Shown here piece by piece: positions 1 through 6,686 of a stretch of DNA of 44,226 bases. The position numbers were made by a program, and so were the translations under genes. The notes under the pieces were generated by a model that saw nothing but the letters and a program-made list of their open reading frames with translations, did not search any database and was not told the origin of the DNA. Each line of letters opens with the position of its first letter. The first letter of the stretch is position 1. Source of the DNA: Clostridia bacterium (GTDB taxonomy: Bacteria; Bacillota; Clostridia; Christensenellales; QAND01); NCBI GenBank assembly GCA_017439715.1, contig JAFSIR010000018.1, positions 1 to 44,226 of the forward strand, given 5' to 3'.

Positions 1-72
1 AGTAAAGCTGCTTATGTTTTAACGGGAACAGATAAGTATATGGAACCCAGAACCTTGCAGTACCGATTAGAA
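1..72 (+). pseudogene. Tyrosine recombinase (integrase) fragment, 5' end off the window
   Basis: Reading from base 1 gives SKAAYVLTGTDKYMEPRTLQ and then YRL. From memory this resembles the segment of Tn916-type and other ICE tyrosine recombinases just before the conserved HALRHTFAT helix (xLTGxxxxMEPRTxQxRFK). After about base 72 the frame stays open to 297, but the expected FKxxLKE...HxLRHT region never appears, so the catalytic His-x-x-Arg and Tyr are missing. The sequence seems to have been cut here by the insertion or rearrangement that brought in the next genes. What lies upstream is outside the window. The call rests on a short match and should be checked by BLASTX. Confidence 0.55.
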
Positions 73-89
73 AAAAAGGAGAATTCTCC
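71..89 (-). terminator. Weak terminator-like palindrome after the tnpV remnant
   Basis: GGAGAATTCTCC at 78-89 is a perfect 12-base palindrome (4-bp stem, 4-base loop). On the minus strand it is followed by seven T residues (71-77). It lies just past the tnpV stop codon. The stem is short, so termination is uncertain. Confidence 0.3.
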
Positions 90-105
90 CTGCCGTCGTT
101 TTCGT

Positions 106-483
106 TTAGTTGTAAATAATATCGTGATTTACAATTTCGGTGGCTCTGCTACGGATGTTATTCATCCGAGCAACCCACTCCATTTGATCCTCTGCCTTAA
201 GTTGTTCAGTAACGTCCTCACGCTTTGCCATTTGTTTTACGAGTTGAAAAAACATATCCTCAGCATGCTTGTCAATATCAGCAAGGTAGCCGTTTAATTT
301 GCCGCTTGTCAACAGATCAGTCTATCGTACCTTGTGATGTTGTTTGATATACCGTAGGTGTCGCTGTCCCCATAAGCCGATAGGCTGTTCTTCCTCATCG
401 GGAAGGGCAAGGTCAGGCAAGTAATAATCACCTTGCAGAGTGTAGCTGATACCCGTCTGTTCGTTATAAATGTGCTTTTCCAT
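106..483 (-). pseudogene. tnpV: TnpV-type transposon protein, interrupted by an in-frame amber codon
   Basis: The ATG at 481-483 follows AAGGAGG with good spacing and starts MEKHIYNEQTGISYTL, the usual opening of TnpV-like proteins found on Tn4451-type and other mobile elements of Clostridia. The frame runs 53 codons to a TAG at 322-324. It then continues without any shift through TDLLTSGKLNGYLADID...MNNIRSRATEIVNHDIIYN to TAA at 106-108, again matching the family. The stop sits where relatives have an aromatic residue, as I recall, so a single base change (TAT or TAC to TAG) would explain it. Full length would be about 125 residues, normal for the family. The function of TnpV is unknown. It is the last gene of a three-gene leftward operon and starts two bases after the preceding stop. 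Unless an amber suppressor exists, it is dead. Confidence 0.75.
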
Positions 484-485
484 AA

Positions 486-671
486 TCACGCCTCCTTGTA
501 GATTACCTTGAATTTCTTTTGTTTCGCATCAATGATTTTCAGTAAAACCTCATCTATCGCATCGGTATATTTGCCGTTGGCAATAAGATTGTTCCGCATT
601 TCGTTCAGACAGTTCACAACCACCCGCCGTTCAAAATTATCAAGTGCTATGTAATACTTCTTATCACGCAT
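486..671 (-). CDS. Small uncharacterised accessory protein (61 aa)
   Basis: Starts MRDKKYYIALDNFERRVVVN and ends DAKQKKFKVIYKEA; a charged, soluble alpha-helical protein. I chose ATG 669-671 because AAAGGAG lies eight bases upstream; an in-frame GTG at 678-680 overlaps that ribosome site and is less likely. It sits between a DUF6809-like gene and tnpV, a combination I recall from mobile elements of gut Clostridia, so it is probably element cargo. I do not recognise a functional family. Confidence 0.65.
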   Translation of the reverse strand: MRDKKYYIALDNFERRVVVNCLNEMRNNLIANGKYTDAIDEVLLKIIDAKQKKFKVIYKEA

Positions 672-676
672 ATCGG

Positions 677-976
677 TCACTCCTTTAGCAAGTCTTGGAA
701 CGGGGTGTCGATGGCAACGAAGGTGTCGTAGGTGAAGTTAGCTCCCAACCGAAAACCCATCATAAAACTGTCGAGGTTAGATTCGCCGTTTACCACACTC
801 CACGCATTTACAAAGTCGAGAAATTTTTTCTTGTTCTCACCGGAAAGCGCTTCGGTCAGAAATTCCTCGTTGAGCATAAGCACTTCCATTTGTTTCTGCA
901 CGGCTTTATTCTGCTTGGTGCTTCGTGCCTGCGGATCAATGTTGCCATAGTAAAATTCTTCTATAAATTTGCCCAT
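677..976 (-). CDS. DUF6809-like accessory protein (99 aa)
   Basis: Begins MGKFIEEFYYGNIDPQARS and contains FMMGFRLGANFTYDTFV. This N-terminal signature and the GxRLGAxFxYD stretch are, from memory, typical of the DUF6809 family carried on integrative elements and phages of Clostridia. It is a soluble, mostly helical protein with no membrane segment or catalytic motif. The ATG is preceded by AAAGGAGGT at ideal distance. It is first in a three-gene operon and its stop codon overlaps the ribosome site of the next gene. Function unknown. Base composition is AT-richer than the chromosome to its right, in keeping with acquired DNA. Confidence 0.65.
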   Translation of the reverse strand: MGKFIEEFYYGNIDPQARSTKQNKAVQKQMEVLMLNEEFLTEALSGENKKKFLDFVNAWSVVNGESNLDSFMMGFRLGANFTYDTFVAIDTPFQDLLKE

Positions 977-1022
977 ATTGATACCTCCTTTGATTTTCTA
1001 CAATAATTTACTCAAAGGCGGT

Positions 1023-1051
1023 TTAATAGTCGAATGTACCGCATAAAACAA
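1023..1051 (-). promoter_or_regulatory. Candidate promoter for the accessory operon
   Basis: On the minus strand TTGTTT (1046-1051) and TATTAA (1023-1028) are separated by 17 bases, just beyond the mscL terminator and about 47 bases upstream of the DUF6809-like start codon. Moderate match to a sigma-A promoter. Confidence 0.4.
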
Positions 1052-1060
1052 AAAGGGCAA

Positions 1061-1089
1061 TAAAAAAGAGAGAAGCCGAAACTTCTCTC
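1061..1089 (-). terminator. Rho-independent terminator downstream of mscL
   Basis: On the minus strand GAGAGAAG and CTTCTCTC (1068-1089) form an 8-bp stem with a six-base loop followed by TTTTTTA (1061-1067). It ends leftward transcription from mscL before the accessory operon. Confidence 0.8.
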
Positions 1090-1111
1090 AATTCTCTTGC
1101 CCTGCAATGCT

Positions 1112-1143
1112 CGTACCTTTAAGTTATTGTCCTTAAGGGTACG
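1112..1143. repeat. 12-bp inverted repeat between mscL and the element remnant
   Basis: CGTACCTTTAAG (1112-1123) and CTTAAGGGTACG (1132-1143) are complementary except for one G-T pair, with an 8-base loop. There is no T-run on either side. It could be part of the mscL 3' untranslated region or a relic of a mobile-element end, since it lies at the border between AT-richer accessory DNA and chromosome. Confidence 0.7.
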
Positions 1144-1168
1144 ATGCTTTTGCCGATGCTTTTTTGTT

Positions 1169-1594
1169 TTAGCCTTCTTTTTTCAGTAGATCGCGAATCT
1201 CGCGCAGCAAGCGAATATCTTCCGGATCTTCTTTGGGCGCAGGGGCCGGTTCTTCCTTCTGCTCTTCCTTTTTGCGGTGCAGACTATTGATTATTTTCAC
1301 CACGGAGAAGATGACTAGCGCAACGAGCAGGAAGTTGACCACGCTCTGCAAAAATTTGCCGTAGTAGATGGCGCTTTCCGCAATGTCGCCAACGGCAGGC
1401 TTGATCACCCATTTGAGCTCGGTGAAATTCAGCCCGCCAAACAAAATGCCGATCAGCGGCATCACCAGGTCATTGACAAGCGAAGTTACGATCGCCGTAA
1501 ACGCACTGCCGATGATAACGCCAACCGCCATATCGATCACGTTGCCCCGTGAAATAAACGTGCGGAACTCCGACCAAAATCCATTCTTTTTCAT
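1169..1594 (-). CDS. mscL: Large-conductance mechanosensitive channel MscL
   Basis: 141 residues, the usual MscL size. The N-terminal FRTFISRGNVIDMAVGVIIG is the family signature: an amphipathic N-terminal helix, then the pore-lining first transmembrane helix (about 17-45) with the small-residue and hydrophobic gate. A second membrane helix (about 83-105, LQSVVNFLLVALVIFSVVKI) and a charged cytoplasmic bundle (RKKEEQKEEPAPAPKEDPEDIRLLREIRDLL form) follow. It forms a homopentameric inner-membrane pore that opens at near-lytic tension to release osmolytes during hypo-osmotic shock. The ATG follows GGAG at nine bases. Downstream is a strong terminator; upstream is a small membrane-protein gene on the same strand, possibly co-transcribed. 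Confidence 0.96.
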   Translation of the reverse strand: MKKNGFWSEFRTFISRGNVIDMAVGVIIGSAFTAIVTSLVNDLVMPLIGILFGGLNFTELKWVIKPAVGDIAESAIYYGKFLQSVVNFLLVALVIFSVVKIINSLHRKKEEQKEEPAPAPKEDPEDIRLLREIRDLLKKEG

Positions 1595-1644
1595 TGCATA
1601 TTACTCCTTTTTTGGCAAGTTGTATATTTATGCATTTTTAACTC

Positions 1645-1662
1645 GGCGGCTGTGTTGCCGCC
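1645..1662. repeat. GC-rich hairpin between the small membrane gene and mscL
   Basis: GGCGGC and GCCGCC flank a six-base loop. On the minus strand the stem is not followed by a T-run, so it is not a standard terminator; it may be an RNA processing or stability element in a shared transcript. Confidence 0.5.
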
Positions 1663-1681
1663 AAAAAACGCATGATATCCG

Positions 1682-1888
1682 TTATTTAAACCGCTTATAT
1701 TTATTGTTGCGCTGGATTCGCGAAACGACAAACGCTGCGATCAGGCAGCCGACGCCCACCACCAACAGCACCGTAAAAATGGGAGACCGTGTGGCTATCT
1801 CCACTTTTCCTTCCGGAGCCGCCAATGCCGCCGTGGACAGCACCATCATGCTAAGAAAACCGCCTATAAACGCCGCCGCTTTTTTCAT
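1682..1888 (-). CDS. Small secreted or membrane protein (68 aa), function unknown
   Basis: Starts MKKAAAFIGGFLSMMVLSTA and continues with a possible signal cleavage after ALA (about residue 24), then a short exposed stretch and a second hydrophobic helix (IFTVLLVVGVGCLIAAFVV), ending in a basic tail RIQRNNKYKRFK. It is therefore probably a one- or two-span membrane protein with the basic end in the cytoplasm. The ATG at 1886-1888 has an excellent AGGAGGG six bases upstream; an upstream in-frame start at 1924 has none. No recognised family. It may share a transcript with mscL. Confidence 0.7.
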   Translation of the reverse strand: MKKAAAFIGGFLSMMVLSTAALAAPEGKVEIATRSPIFTVLLVVGVGCLIAAFVVSRIQRNNKYKRFK

Positions 1889-1907
1889 GTTTATCCCTCC
1901 TGAAAAT

Positions 1908-1916
1908 ACTATACCA
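1908..1916 (-). promoter_or_regulatory. Extended -10 element upstream of the small membrane gene
   Basis: Minus strand reads TGGTATAGT, an extended -10 (TGn plus TATAGT) 19 bases upstream of the start codon. No good -35 is seen. Confidence 0.4.
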
Positions 1917-1957
1917 CAAACCAACTATTTGTACAGACAAAGATTTTGCTTTTATAT

Positions 1958-1973
1958 ATCATTATATAATGAT
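1958..1973. promoter_or_regulatory. Perfect 16-base palindrome in a divergent intergenic region
   Basis: ATCATTATATAATGAT is perfectly self-complementary and AT-rich. It lies between the leftward small membrane gene and the rightward exonuclease gene, about 60-75 bases upstream of the latter's promoter. It may be an operator or simply AT-rich spacer. Confidence 0.4.
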
Positions 1974-2034
1974 TTATTATTATATAGGCGGGAATTGGGA
2001 GAGTTTGATTGAAAAACCTCCTTATTTGCTGTTT

Positions 2035-2063
2035 TTGACATTCACAGCCGCACTCTTTATAAT
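2035..2063 (+). promoter_or_regulatory. Consensus sigma-A promoter of the exonuclease gene
   Basis: TTGACA (2035-2040) and TATAAT (2058-2063) are perfect consensus boxes with the ideal 17-base spacer. The predicted start near 2070 leaves a short leader with GGGAGG before the TTG start codon. Confidence 0.9.
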
Positions 2064-2116
2064 ATCTTTGTTTTGCGGTGCAAAAAAACCTGTGCCGCAC
2101 ACACAGGGAGGATATT

Positions 2117-3016
2117 TTGGTTTACATGGTTCTTGACCTTGAATGGAATCAGCCGCCGCCCTATCGGCCGCGCAAGGCGCTTGCTTCCCCGCTGCGAAAT
2201 GAGATCATCCAGATCGGCGCTGTAATGCTTGATCCGTCTTTTAAGCCGATAGATGAGTTTCGCGCCGCCATCCGGCCGGTGTACAATCGGGTGCTGCACG
2301 CCCATGTTGCAAAGCTGACCGGCCTTGAACAGGCCGATCTTGACGCAGGAATGCCTTTTTCTGAGGCGATTTCCCTGTTTCGGCAATGGTGCGGCAACGA
2401 TAATTGCACAATTTTGACCTGGGGCAACGATGATGTTTCCATTTTGCAGCAAAATATGGCGCATTACGCACTTGAGCAGGGCTGGATCGCCGCCTGGTAT
2501 AACCTTCAACCGATCTATAACCGACAAATGGAAGCGGGAAAAAACCAGGTGTCGCTGAAAAATGCGGCGGCAGCACTGGGGGTTGATCTGGATATTCCGG
2601 CGCATGACGCGCTCAATGATGCCCGCATCACGGCGCTGATCTGCGGCAAGCTTGATCTACAGGCTGGGTTGGCAGCTGCCGGCGCGGAAGCAAACAACGA
2701 AACCAGCGTTCGTAAGCTGCAGGCCCGCCTGTCGCTGCTCGGGTTTAAAACAAAAAAGGCCGTGCTGGCCGATCCGCGGGTAACAACGGTGATTTGTCCG
2801 GTGTGCCATGCGAAGATGGAAAGCCTTCCCTTTGCTTCCCAAAGCCGAAACAAGATGATCACGCTTTCAACCTGTGCAGAGCATGGCACGTATTTTGTAC
2901 GCATCAAAATGGCGTGTTTGAAAGACAATGGGTGGACGGTGCACCAACTGGTGTACAACTGCGATGATGAGGCGCGGGCCCTGTATGCCCAGAAATCCGC
3001 ACCGGAACAGGCCTAA
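2117..3016 (+). CDS. DnaQ-like DEDDh 3'-5' exonuclease with zinc-ribbon-like C-terminus
   Basis: A metal-dependent 3'-5' exonuclease of the DnaQ/KapD group. The DEDDh residues are visible: VLDLEWN (Exo I, Asp and Glu), the NDDVSILQQN region (Exo II) and AHDALNDARI (Exo III, His and Asp). The C-terminal third is unusual: CPVC about residues 227-230, then STCAEHG, giving a Cys-x2-Cys...Cys-x2-His zinc-ribbon-like set. I prefer the TTG at 2117-2119: GGGAGG (2106-2111) lies five bases before it, whereas the ATG at 2126 is 14 bases away. That gives 299 residues. It sits alone under a consensus promoter and ends at a strong terminator. The likely role is nucleic-acid trimming or proofreading-like repair; the exact substrate (DNA or RNA) cannot be told. 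Confidence 0.82.
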   Translation: MVYMVLDLEWNQPPPYRPRKALASPLRNEIIQIGAVMLDPSFKPIDEFRAAIRPVYNRVLHAHVAKLTGLEQADLDAGMPFSEAISLFRQWCGNDNCTILTWGNDDVSILQQNMAHYALEQGWIAAWYNLQPIYNRQMEAGKNQVSLKNAAAALGVDLDIPAHDALNDARITALICGKLDLQAGLAAAGAEANNETSVRKLQARLSLLGFKTKKAVLADPRVTTVICPVCHAKMESLPFASQSRNKMITLSTCAEHGTYFVRIKMACLKDNGWTVHQLVYNCDDEARALYAQKSAPEQA

Positions 3017-3026
3017 AACGGCATAT

Positions 3027-3056
3027 AAAAGGCATAGCTTGCGCTATGCCTTTTTT
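3027..3056. terminator. Bidirectional terminator between convergent genes
   Basis: GGCATAGC and GCTATGCC (3031-3050) make an 8-bp stem with a TTGC loop, followed by six T on the plus strand and preceded by AAAA for the minus strand. It serves the exonuclease gene and the convergent 880-residue gene. Confidence 0.88.
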
Positions 3057-3082
3057 GCGCGGAAAAACGCGGTTTTTTGCGT

Positions 3083-5725
3083 TTATTTCAGGTAAAACTG
3101 CTCGTCCCGATACACAAGCCCGCTGTTGCCGTAGATCTCTTCCGGCAGTGAATTCATGATCAACGACCTGTCTTTGAAGAATTTTTCCATCTGGATCCGG
3201 CTCATTGATTTTACGCCGTCTTTTTTCATCTGCTGCACAGCCAAATCCGCCAGTGTTTTGAGCGGGCTGCCAACCGGCACAACCGCGCCGCGCAGATACC
3301 GCCTGTCGCGCACTTCGGGCGTGATCACCCGGAAGCCCAGGTCATACGTTTCCAAAATGGAGATGGCCAAAAACCCGTTCCACGGGTATTTGAGCGCGGG
3401 GAACTCCGTGTCTTGATCCAGTTTGTACAGCGGATAGTATCCTTCCTGGCTCACCAACTTGGTCAGCCGGTCTGCCACCGCCTTTTTCGCCTTGCCGGAC
3501 AGGGTAAACTCGCCCTTTTCCACGTATTGCGTGCGCGAAACGCGGAAGCAACCCTTCTCGATCTCCGAAAACACGGTGTATACCGTGCCGCCGGACCATT
3601 TCAGGCGCTTGGCAAGCGCCATATACGCCTGATAATCAATGCCGTTTTTCGTATCAAGCAGGGCGCAGGCGATGCTGGCGGCGCTGGGATCCTGCACCGG
3701 GAAGTGCGGCGAAATGATATGAGGCCGGCTGAACTTATATTCTTTGCCCAGCATCAGCGCTGCCACATAGAACAGGTTTGTTTCATTCTCAATGCGGTTA
3801 CGCTCAATAAACGCGGGCATCAGCACAGACACGGCATCATACAGCAGCACATCCGATGCATAGCCGGAAAACGGCTCGGACACCGCTTCAAGGATGCAGC
3901 GCATCTGAACAACATCTTTTTCCGTGAACGAAATGTTATCCACATGGTTATATTCGTTATATGCCCACTGCATCAGCTTAGGTTCACGCACCACAGCAAA
4001 CAGGATCACCATGTCCGCCGTGCCGGGCACGAATTCCTTGATTTCGTCTTTGCGCACCGGGCCGCCTTTTTGGCGGATCAGCTCACAGATCCTGTCTTCG
4101 ATCACTTCACGCGGCGAATCGGGCTTAACCAGAATATCCCGCTCGTAGCGGAACTCGCTCGGGTACAGGTGTTTGAGCATGCCGTGCAGAAAATGGCTGT
4201 TGTTCACGCTGCTCGTTTTCTTCAGTTTTTCTTCAAACACGGCGAAAATTTCCCCATAATACAGGGATTTTCGCTCGTTTTGCTGGATATAGGCAAATAT
4301 TTCCTTAAACAGAGCAGGGTCATACTTAACATGTTCAAACGAGCAATACCGCCCACGGGCACACAGGATCAGGTGCGGCGTGACCCGCGCCATCAGCGCG
4401 TGGTTGTTTTCCGGCAGCTGAACGCCCTGATACCGCACGTTCATAATCTCCCTCAGGCGCGCCATATCTGCATTGTCCGGGTTGGAATCCAGCTTGATCC
4501 CTTCCGGAAAATACTTGGTGATAGCATCATGGCAGGCCAAAGCATTTGATGCTTTCTTGCGTGAAACAAACTCGCCAAAGAAATGATAGCCCATATACAC
4601 CAGATAGTGCATAAGATCTTCCACTCTGAGCACGCCCAGCCCATAGCTGCGCAGCTGCTCCTCTATCTGGTCGATATTATCATAAAAATTCATGCCATCG
4701 CCGATCACATCAAGCACAAACCGGCGCAGCAACGCATCCATATCCGGCGGGCATTTGCGCTTGTCCACATAACGGGCGGCAAAATCAAGGTATTCCACCA
4801 CATCCGCATCGCCCAATACAAAGGCGCAACATTCCGCCACCTGCCCATTTTCAAACAGCTCTTCCAGTTCGCGCTGATAAAACCCGGTCTTGTCAGGGCT
4901 GAGCATAACGGAGGCAATCAGGTTGGCCCACGGCCGCATGATCTGCCGGGCACGCGCGATCAGCTGGCGCACGCGTTCCCGCGTGAGTCCCACATCATCG
5001 GCAATGCTTTGCAGCGTTTCGCCCCGGCTTTTGCGCATCAGACAGGTGCGGCCCGTGTCGTTCAGCGCTTCCATATGCTCTTCAAACAGCACGGAAACCG
5101 GGCGGGACAGCAGCGTGAGCGCTTCGCACACGTCCGTTGCAAGCGTGCTTCTGTCTACTTTATCCAAATCTCCCACTGTTTCATAGCCCAGTGCAATCAA
5201 CATATCGATCAGCGACCGTTCTACACCCAGATAGGCAAGGTCTTCAATCGCAATGCGGTGGTTCAATTCGGCAATCTCAAGATCGGCCACCATGTTCAGG
5301 TTGCCGATCAGCATGCTGTATACCTCGTGGATGCGCTTCATAGACGTTTGACCTACGCCGCGCACCGCCCGAAAATCAAAATGGCAGGGCCGAAGTTCGC
5401 CGATTGTGCGGATACCGATCAGCTGGCAGTAGCGGATAAACGCTTCCCCGCGCGGCACACCGTCAAACGCCTGTTCAACAGGGATCGCTGCGCCGCTGTG
5501 CAGGTCATTATCGCCAATAAACTCAAACCGTGGCTTGCTGACTCCGTCAACCTCCACCGTTTCATTCCACATTGAAATAGGCCTGACCCACATATCCCCC
5601 GATCCGTACAGCTGCCGGTACACCACCAGCTTCTCTTCCGTTTCGGAATGCATCGCCACGCCAAGCACTTCATATTCGTTGCCTTTAAAATGCCTATAAC
5701 GCCCCAGCCTTAATTGTCCGCTCAT
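3083..5725 (-). CDS. Large DUF1653 / helix-hairpin-helix / sigma-70 region 4-like protein (880 aa)
   Basis: A multidomain cytoplasmic protein of unknown function. Residues about 5-70 (LGRYRHFKGNEYEVLGVAMH, VVYRQLYG, WVRPISMW) match DUF1653. Residues about 95-140 and 163-200 look like helix-hairpin-helix units of the RNA polymerase alpha-CTD type (GIRTIGEL, VRGVGQTSMKRIHE; LIALGYETVGDLDKV). Residues about 228-265 (RGETLQSIADDVGLTRERVR, then QLIARAR) are a clear sigma-70 region 4 helix-turn-helix. The remaining 600 residues are not recognised, but contain stretches that could be winged helices, such as EDRICELIRQKGGPVRKDEI. DNA or RNA polymerase contact is inferred from the HTH and HhH parts. 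There is no sigma region 2, so it is not an ordinary sigma factor. It is monocistronic, and divergent from DUF554. Confidence 0.7.
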   Translation of the reverse strand: MSGQLRLGRYRHFKGNEYEVLGVAMHSETEEKLVVYRQLYGSGDMWVRPISMWNETVEVDGVSKPRFEFIGDNDLHSGAAIPVEQAFDGVPRGEAFIRYCQLIGIRTIGELRPCHFDFRAVRGVGQTSMKRIHEVYSMLIGNLNMVADLEIAELNHRIAIEDLAYLGVERSLIDMLIALGYETVGDLDKVDRSTLATDVCEALTLLSRPVSVLFEEHMEALNDTGRTCLMRKSRGETLQSIADDVGLTRERVRQLIARARQIMRPWANLIASVMLSPDKTGFYQRELEELFENGQVAECCAFVLGDADVVEYLDFAARYVDKRKCPPDMDALLRRFVLDVIGDGMNFYDNIDQIEEQLRSYGLGVLRVEDLMHYLVYMGYHFFGEFVSRKKASNALACHDAITKYFPEGIKLDSNPDNADMARLREIMNVRYQGVQLPENNHALMARVTPHLILCARGRYCSFEHVKYDPALFKEIFAYIQQNERKSLYYGEIFAVFEEKLKKTSSVNNSHFLHGMLKHLYPSEFRYERDILVKPDSPREVIEDRICELIRQKGGPVRKDEIKEFVPGTADMVILFAVVREPKLMQWAYNEYNHVDNISFTEKDVVQMRCILEAVSEPFSGYASDVLLYDAVSVLMPAFIERNRIENETNLFYVAALMLGKEYKFSRPHIISPHFPVQDPSAASIACALLDTKNGIDYQAYMALAKRLKWSGGTVYTVFSEIEKGCFRVSRTQYVEKGEFTLSGKAKKAVADRLTKLVSQEGYYPLYKLDQDTEFPALKYPWNGFLAISILETYDLGFRVITPEVRDRRYLRGAVVPVGSPLKTLADLAVQQMKKDGVKSMSRIQMEKFFKDRSLIMNSLPEEIYGNSGLVYRDEQFYLK

Positions 5726-5829
5726 ACGATCACCGCCTCTGGGTATATTTTAGCATGATTTTTGCAAAAAGAGAAGAATTTTTGATGAAAAATATTATTT
5801 TCTCCCATGTCATCCATTTGTTTGTGCTG

Positions 5830-5838
5830 TGTTATAAT
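5830..5838 (+). promoter_or_regulatory. Extended -10 promoter of the DUF554 gene
   Basis: TGTTATAAT is a consensus extended -10 (TGn TATAAT) about 30 bases upstream of the start codon. No convincing -35 is present, as is usual for extended -10 promoters. Confidence 0.65.
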
Positions 5839-5868
5839 AATGTGAAATTTGTTTTGAGGTAAATGGAA

Positions 5869-6585
5869 ATGACCGGAACTTTGGTGAATGCCGCGGCAGT
5901 GATCGTGGGCGGGGCGATCGGCTTGTTGTTCAAATCCCGGATCAAGGCCGGGTTTCAGTCGGGCGTGCAAAAGGCGATCGGCGTTTCGATTTTTTGCGTT
6001 GGTCTGGCAGGTTTGATGGCCAACATGCTCTCTCAGAATGCTGACGGCACGCTTGCCAGCAGCGGCGAGCTGCTGTTGATCGTATCCCTTGTGCTGGGCG
6101 CGCTGGCAGGAGAATTGTTAAAGCTGGATGACCGGCTCAATGCCCTTGGCCGAAAAATCGAAGCGCGGTTCCGCATGTCTGGGTTTACAGCCGGGTTTGT
6201 GAACGCTTCCCTGCTGTTTTGTGTTGGGGCGATGACCATCGTTGGCCCGCTGAACGAAGGCTTAACCGGCGATGGCGGCATTTTGTATATCAAAAGCATG
6301 CTTGACTTTGTGTCAGGTATGATCCTGGCCTCGTCTTTGGGTGCAGGTGTGCTGTGTGCAGCCGTGCCGGTGCTGGTGATCCAGGGCAGCATTTCGCTGT
6401 GCGCCGGGTTCCTGGGCCCGATGCTGCAGAGCACGGTGCTGCTGCGGCAAATCTGCATGGTTGGATACGCGCTGATCCTCTCCATCGGGTTCAACTTTGT
6501 GGCCGATTCCAAAATCAAAATAGCTAACCTGCTGCCCGGGCTGCTTGTGCCCATTGTATGGGCGATTATTTCTTCGTTAGTATAA
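5869..6585 (+). CDS. DUF554 family integral membrane protein
   Basis: A polytopic membrane protein of about 238 residues, the normal length of the DUF554 (YdfK/YqgA-like) family, with roughly seven hydrophobic helices. The N-terminus TGTLVNAAAVIVGGAIGLLF, the SLVLGALAGELLKLDDRL block and the FCVGAMTIVGPLNEGLTGD motif are family hallmarks. Two ATG codons lie close together (5863 and 5869). The second is nine bases from GAGG and gives the family-typical MTGTLVNA start, while the first is only three bases away. No transport substrate is established for the family. It is a single gene, with an extended -10 promoter. Confidence 0.9.
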   Translation: MTGTLVNAAAVIVGGAIGLLFKSRIKAGFQSGVQKAIGVSIFCVGLAGLMANMLSQNADGTLASSGELLLIVSLVLGALAGELLKLDDRLNALGRKIEARFRMSGFTAGFVNASLLFCVGAMTIVGPLNEGLTGDGGILYIKSMLDFVSGMILASSLGAGVLCAAVPVLVIQGSISLCAGFLGPMLQSTVLLRQICMVGYALILSIGFNFVADSKIKIANLLPGLLVPIVWAIISSLV

Positions 6586-6592
6586 TTTCCTC

Positions 6593-6621
6593 TTGTTTAT
6601 CCGCGCAAACAATGGTATATT
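6593..6621 (+). promoter_or_regulatory. Promoter of the DUF1846 gene
   Basis: TTGTTT (6593-6598), 17-base spacer, TATATT (6616-6621), with TGG directly before the -10 box. It starts immediately after the DUF554 stop, giving a leader of about 60 bases that ends in AGGAGGG. Confidence 0.7.
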
Positions 6622-6686
6622 GAAACAAGACAACTCAACGCGTCTCGTTATTTCGAAGGCGCGTTTTGTGTTTTTAGGAGGGCCGA

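Noticed and set aside
40-297. 85-codon plus-strand ORF as a complete small gene
   Set aside because: Its first ten codons are integrase-like and in frame with base 1; the rest is antisense to tnpV, so it is a chimera created by a junction.
3413-5575. Long plus-strand frames across the DUF1653/sigma-4 gene
   Set aside because: Shadows of the minus-strand gene, with His/Arg-rich composition and no start signals.
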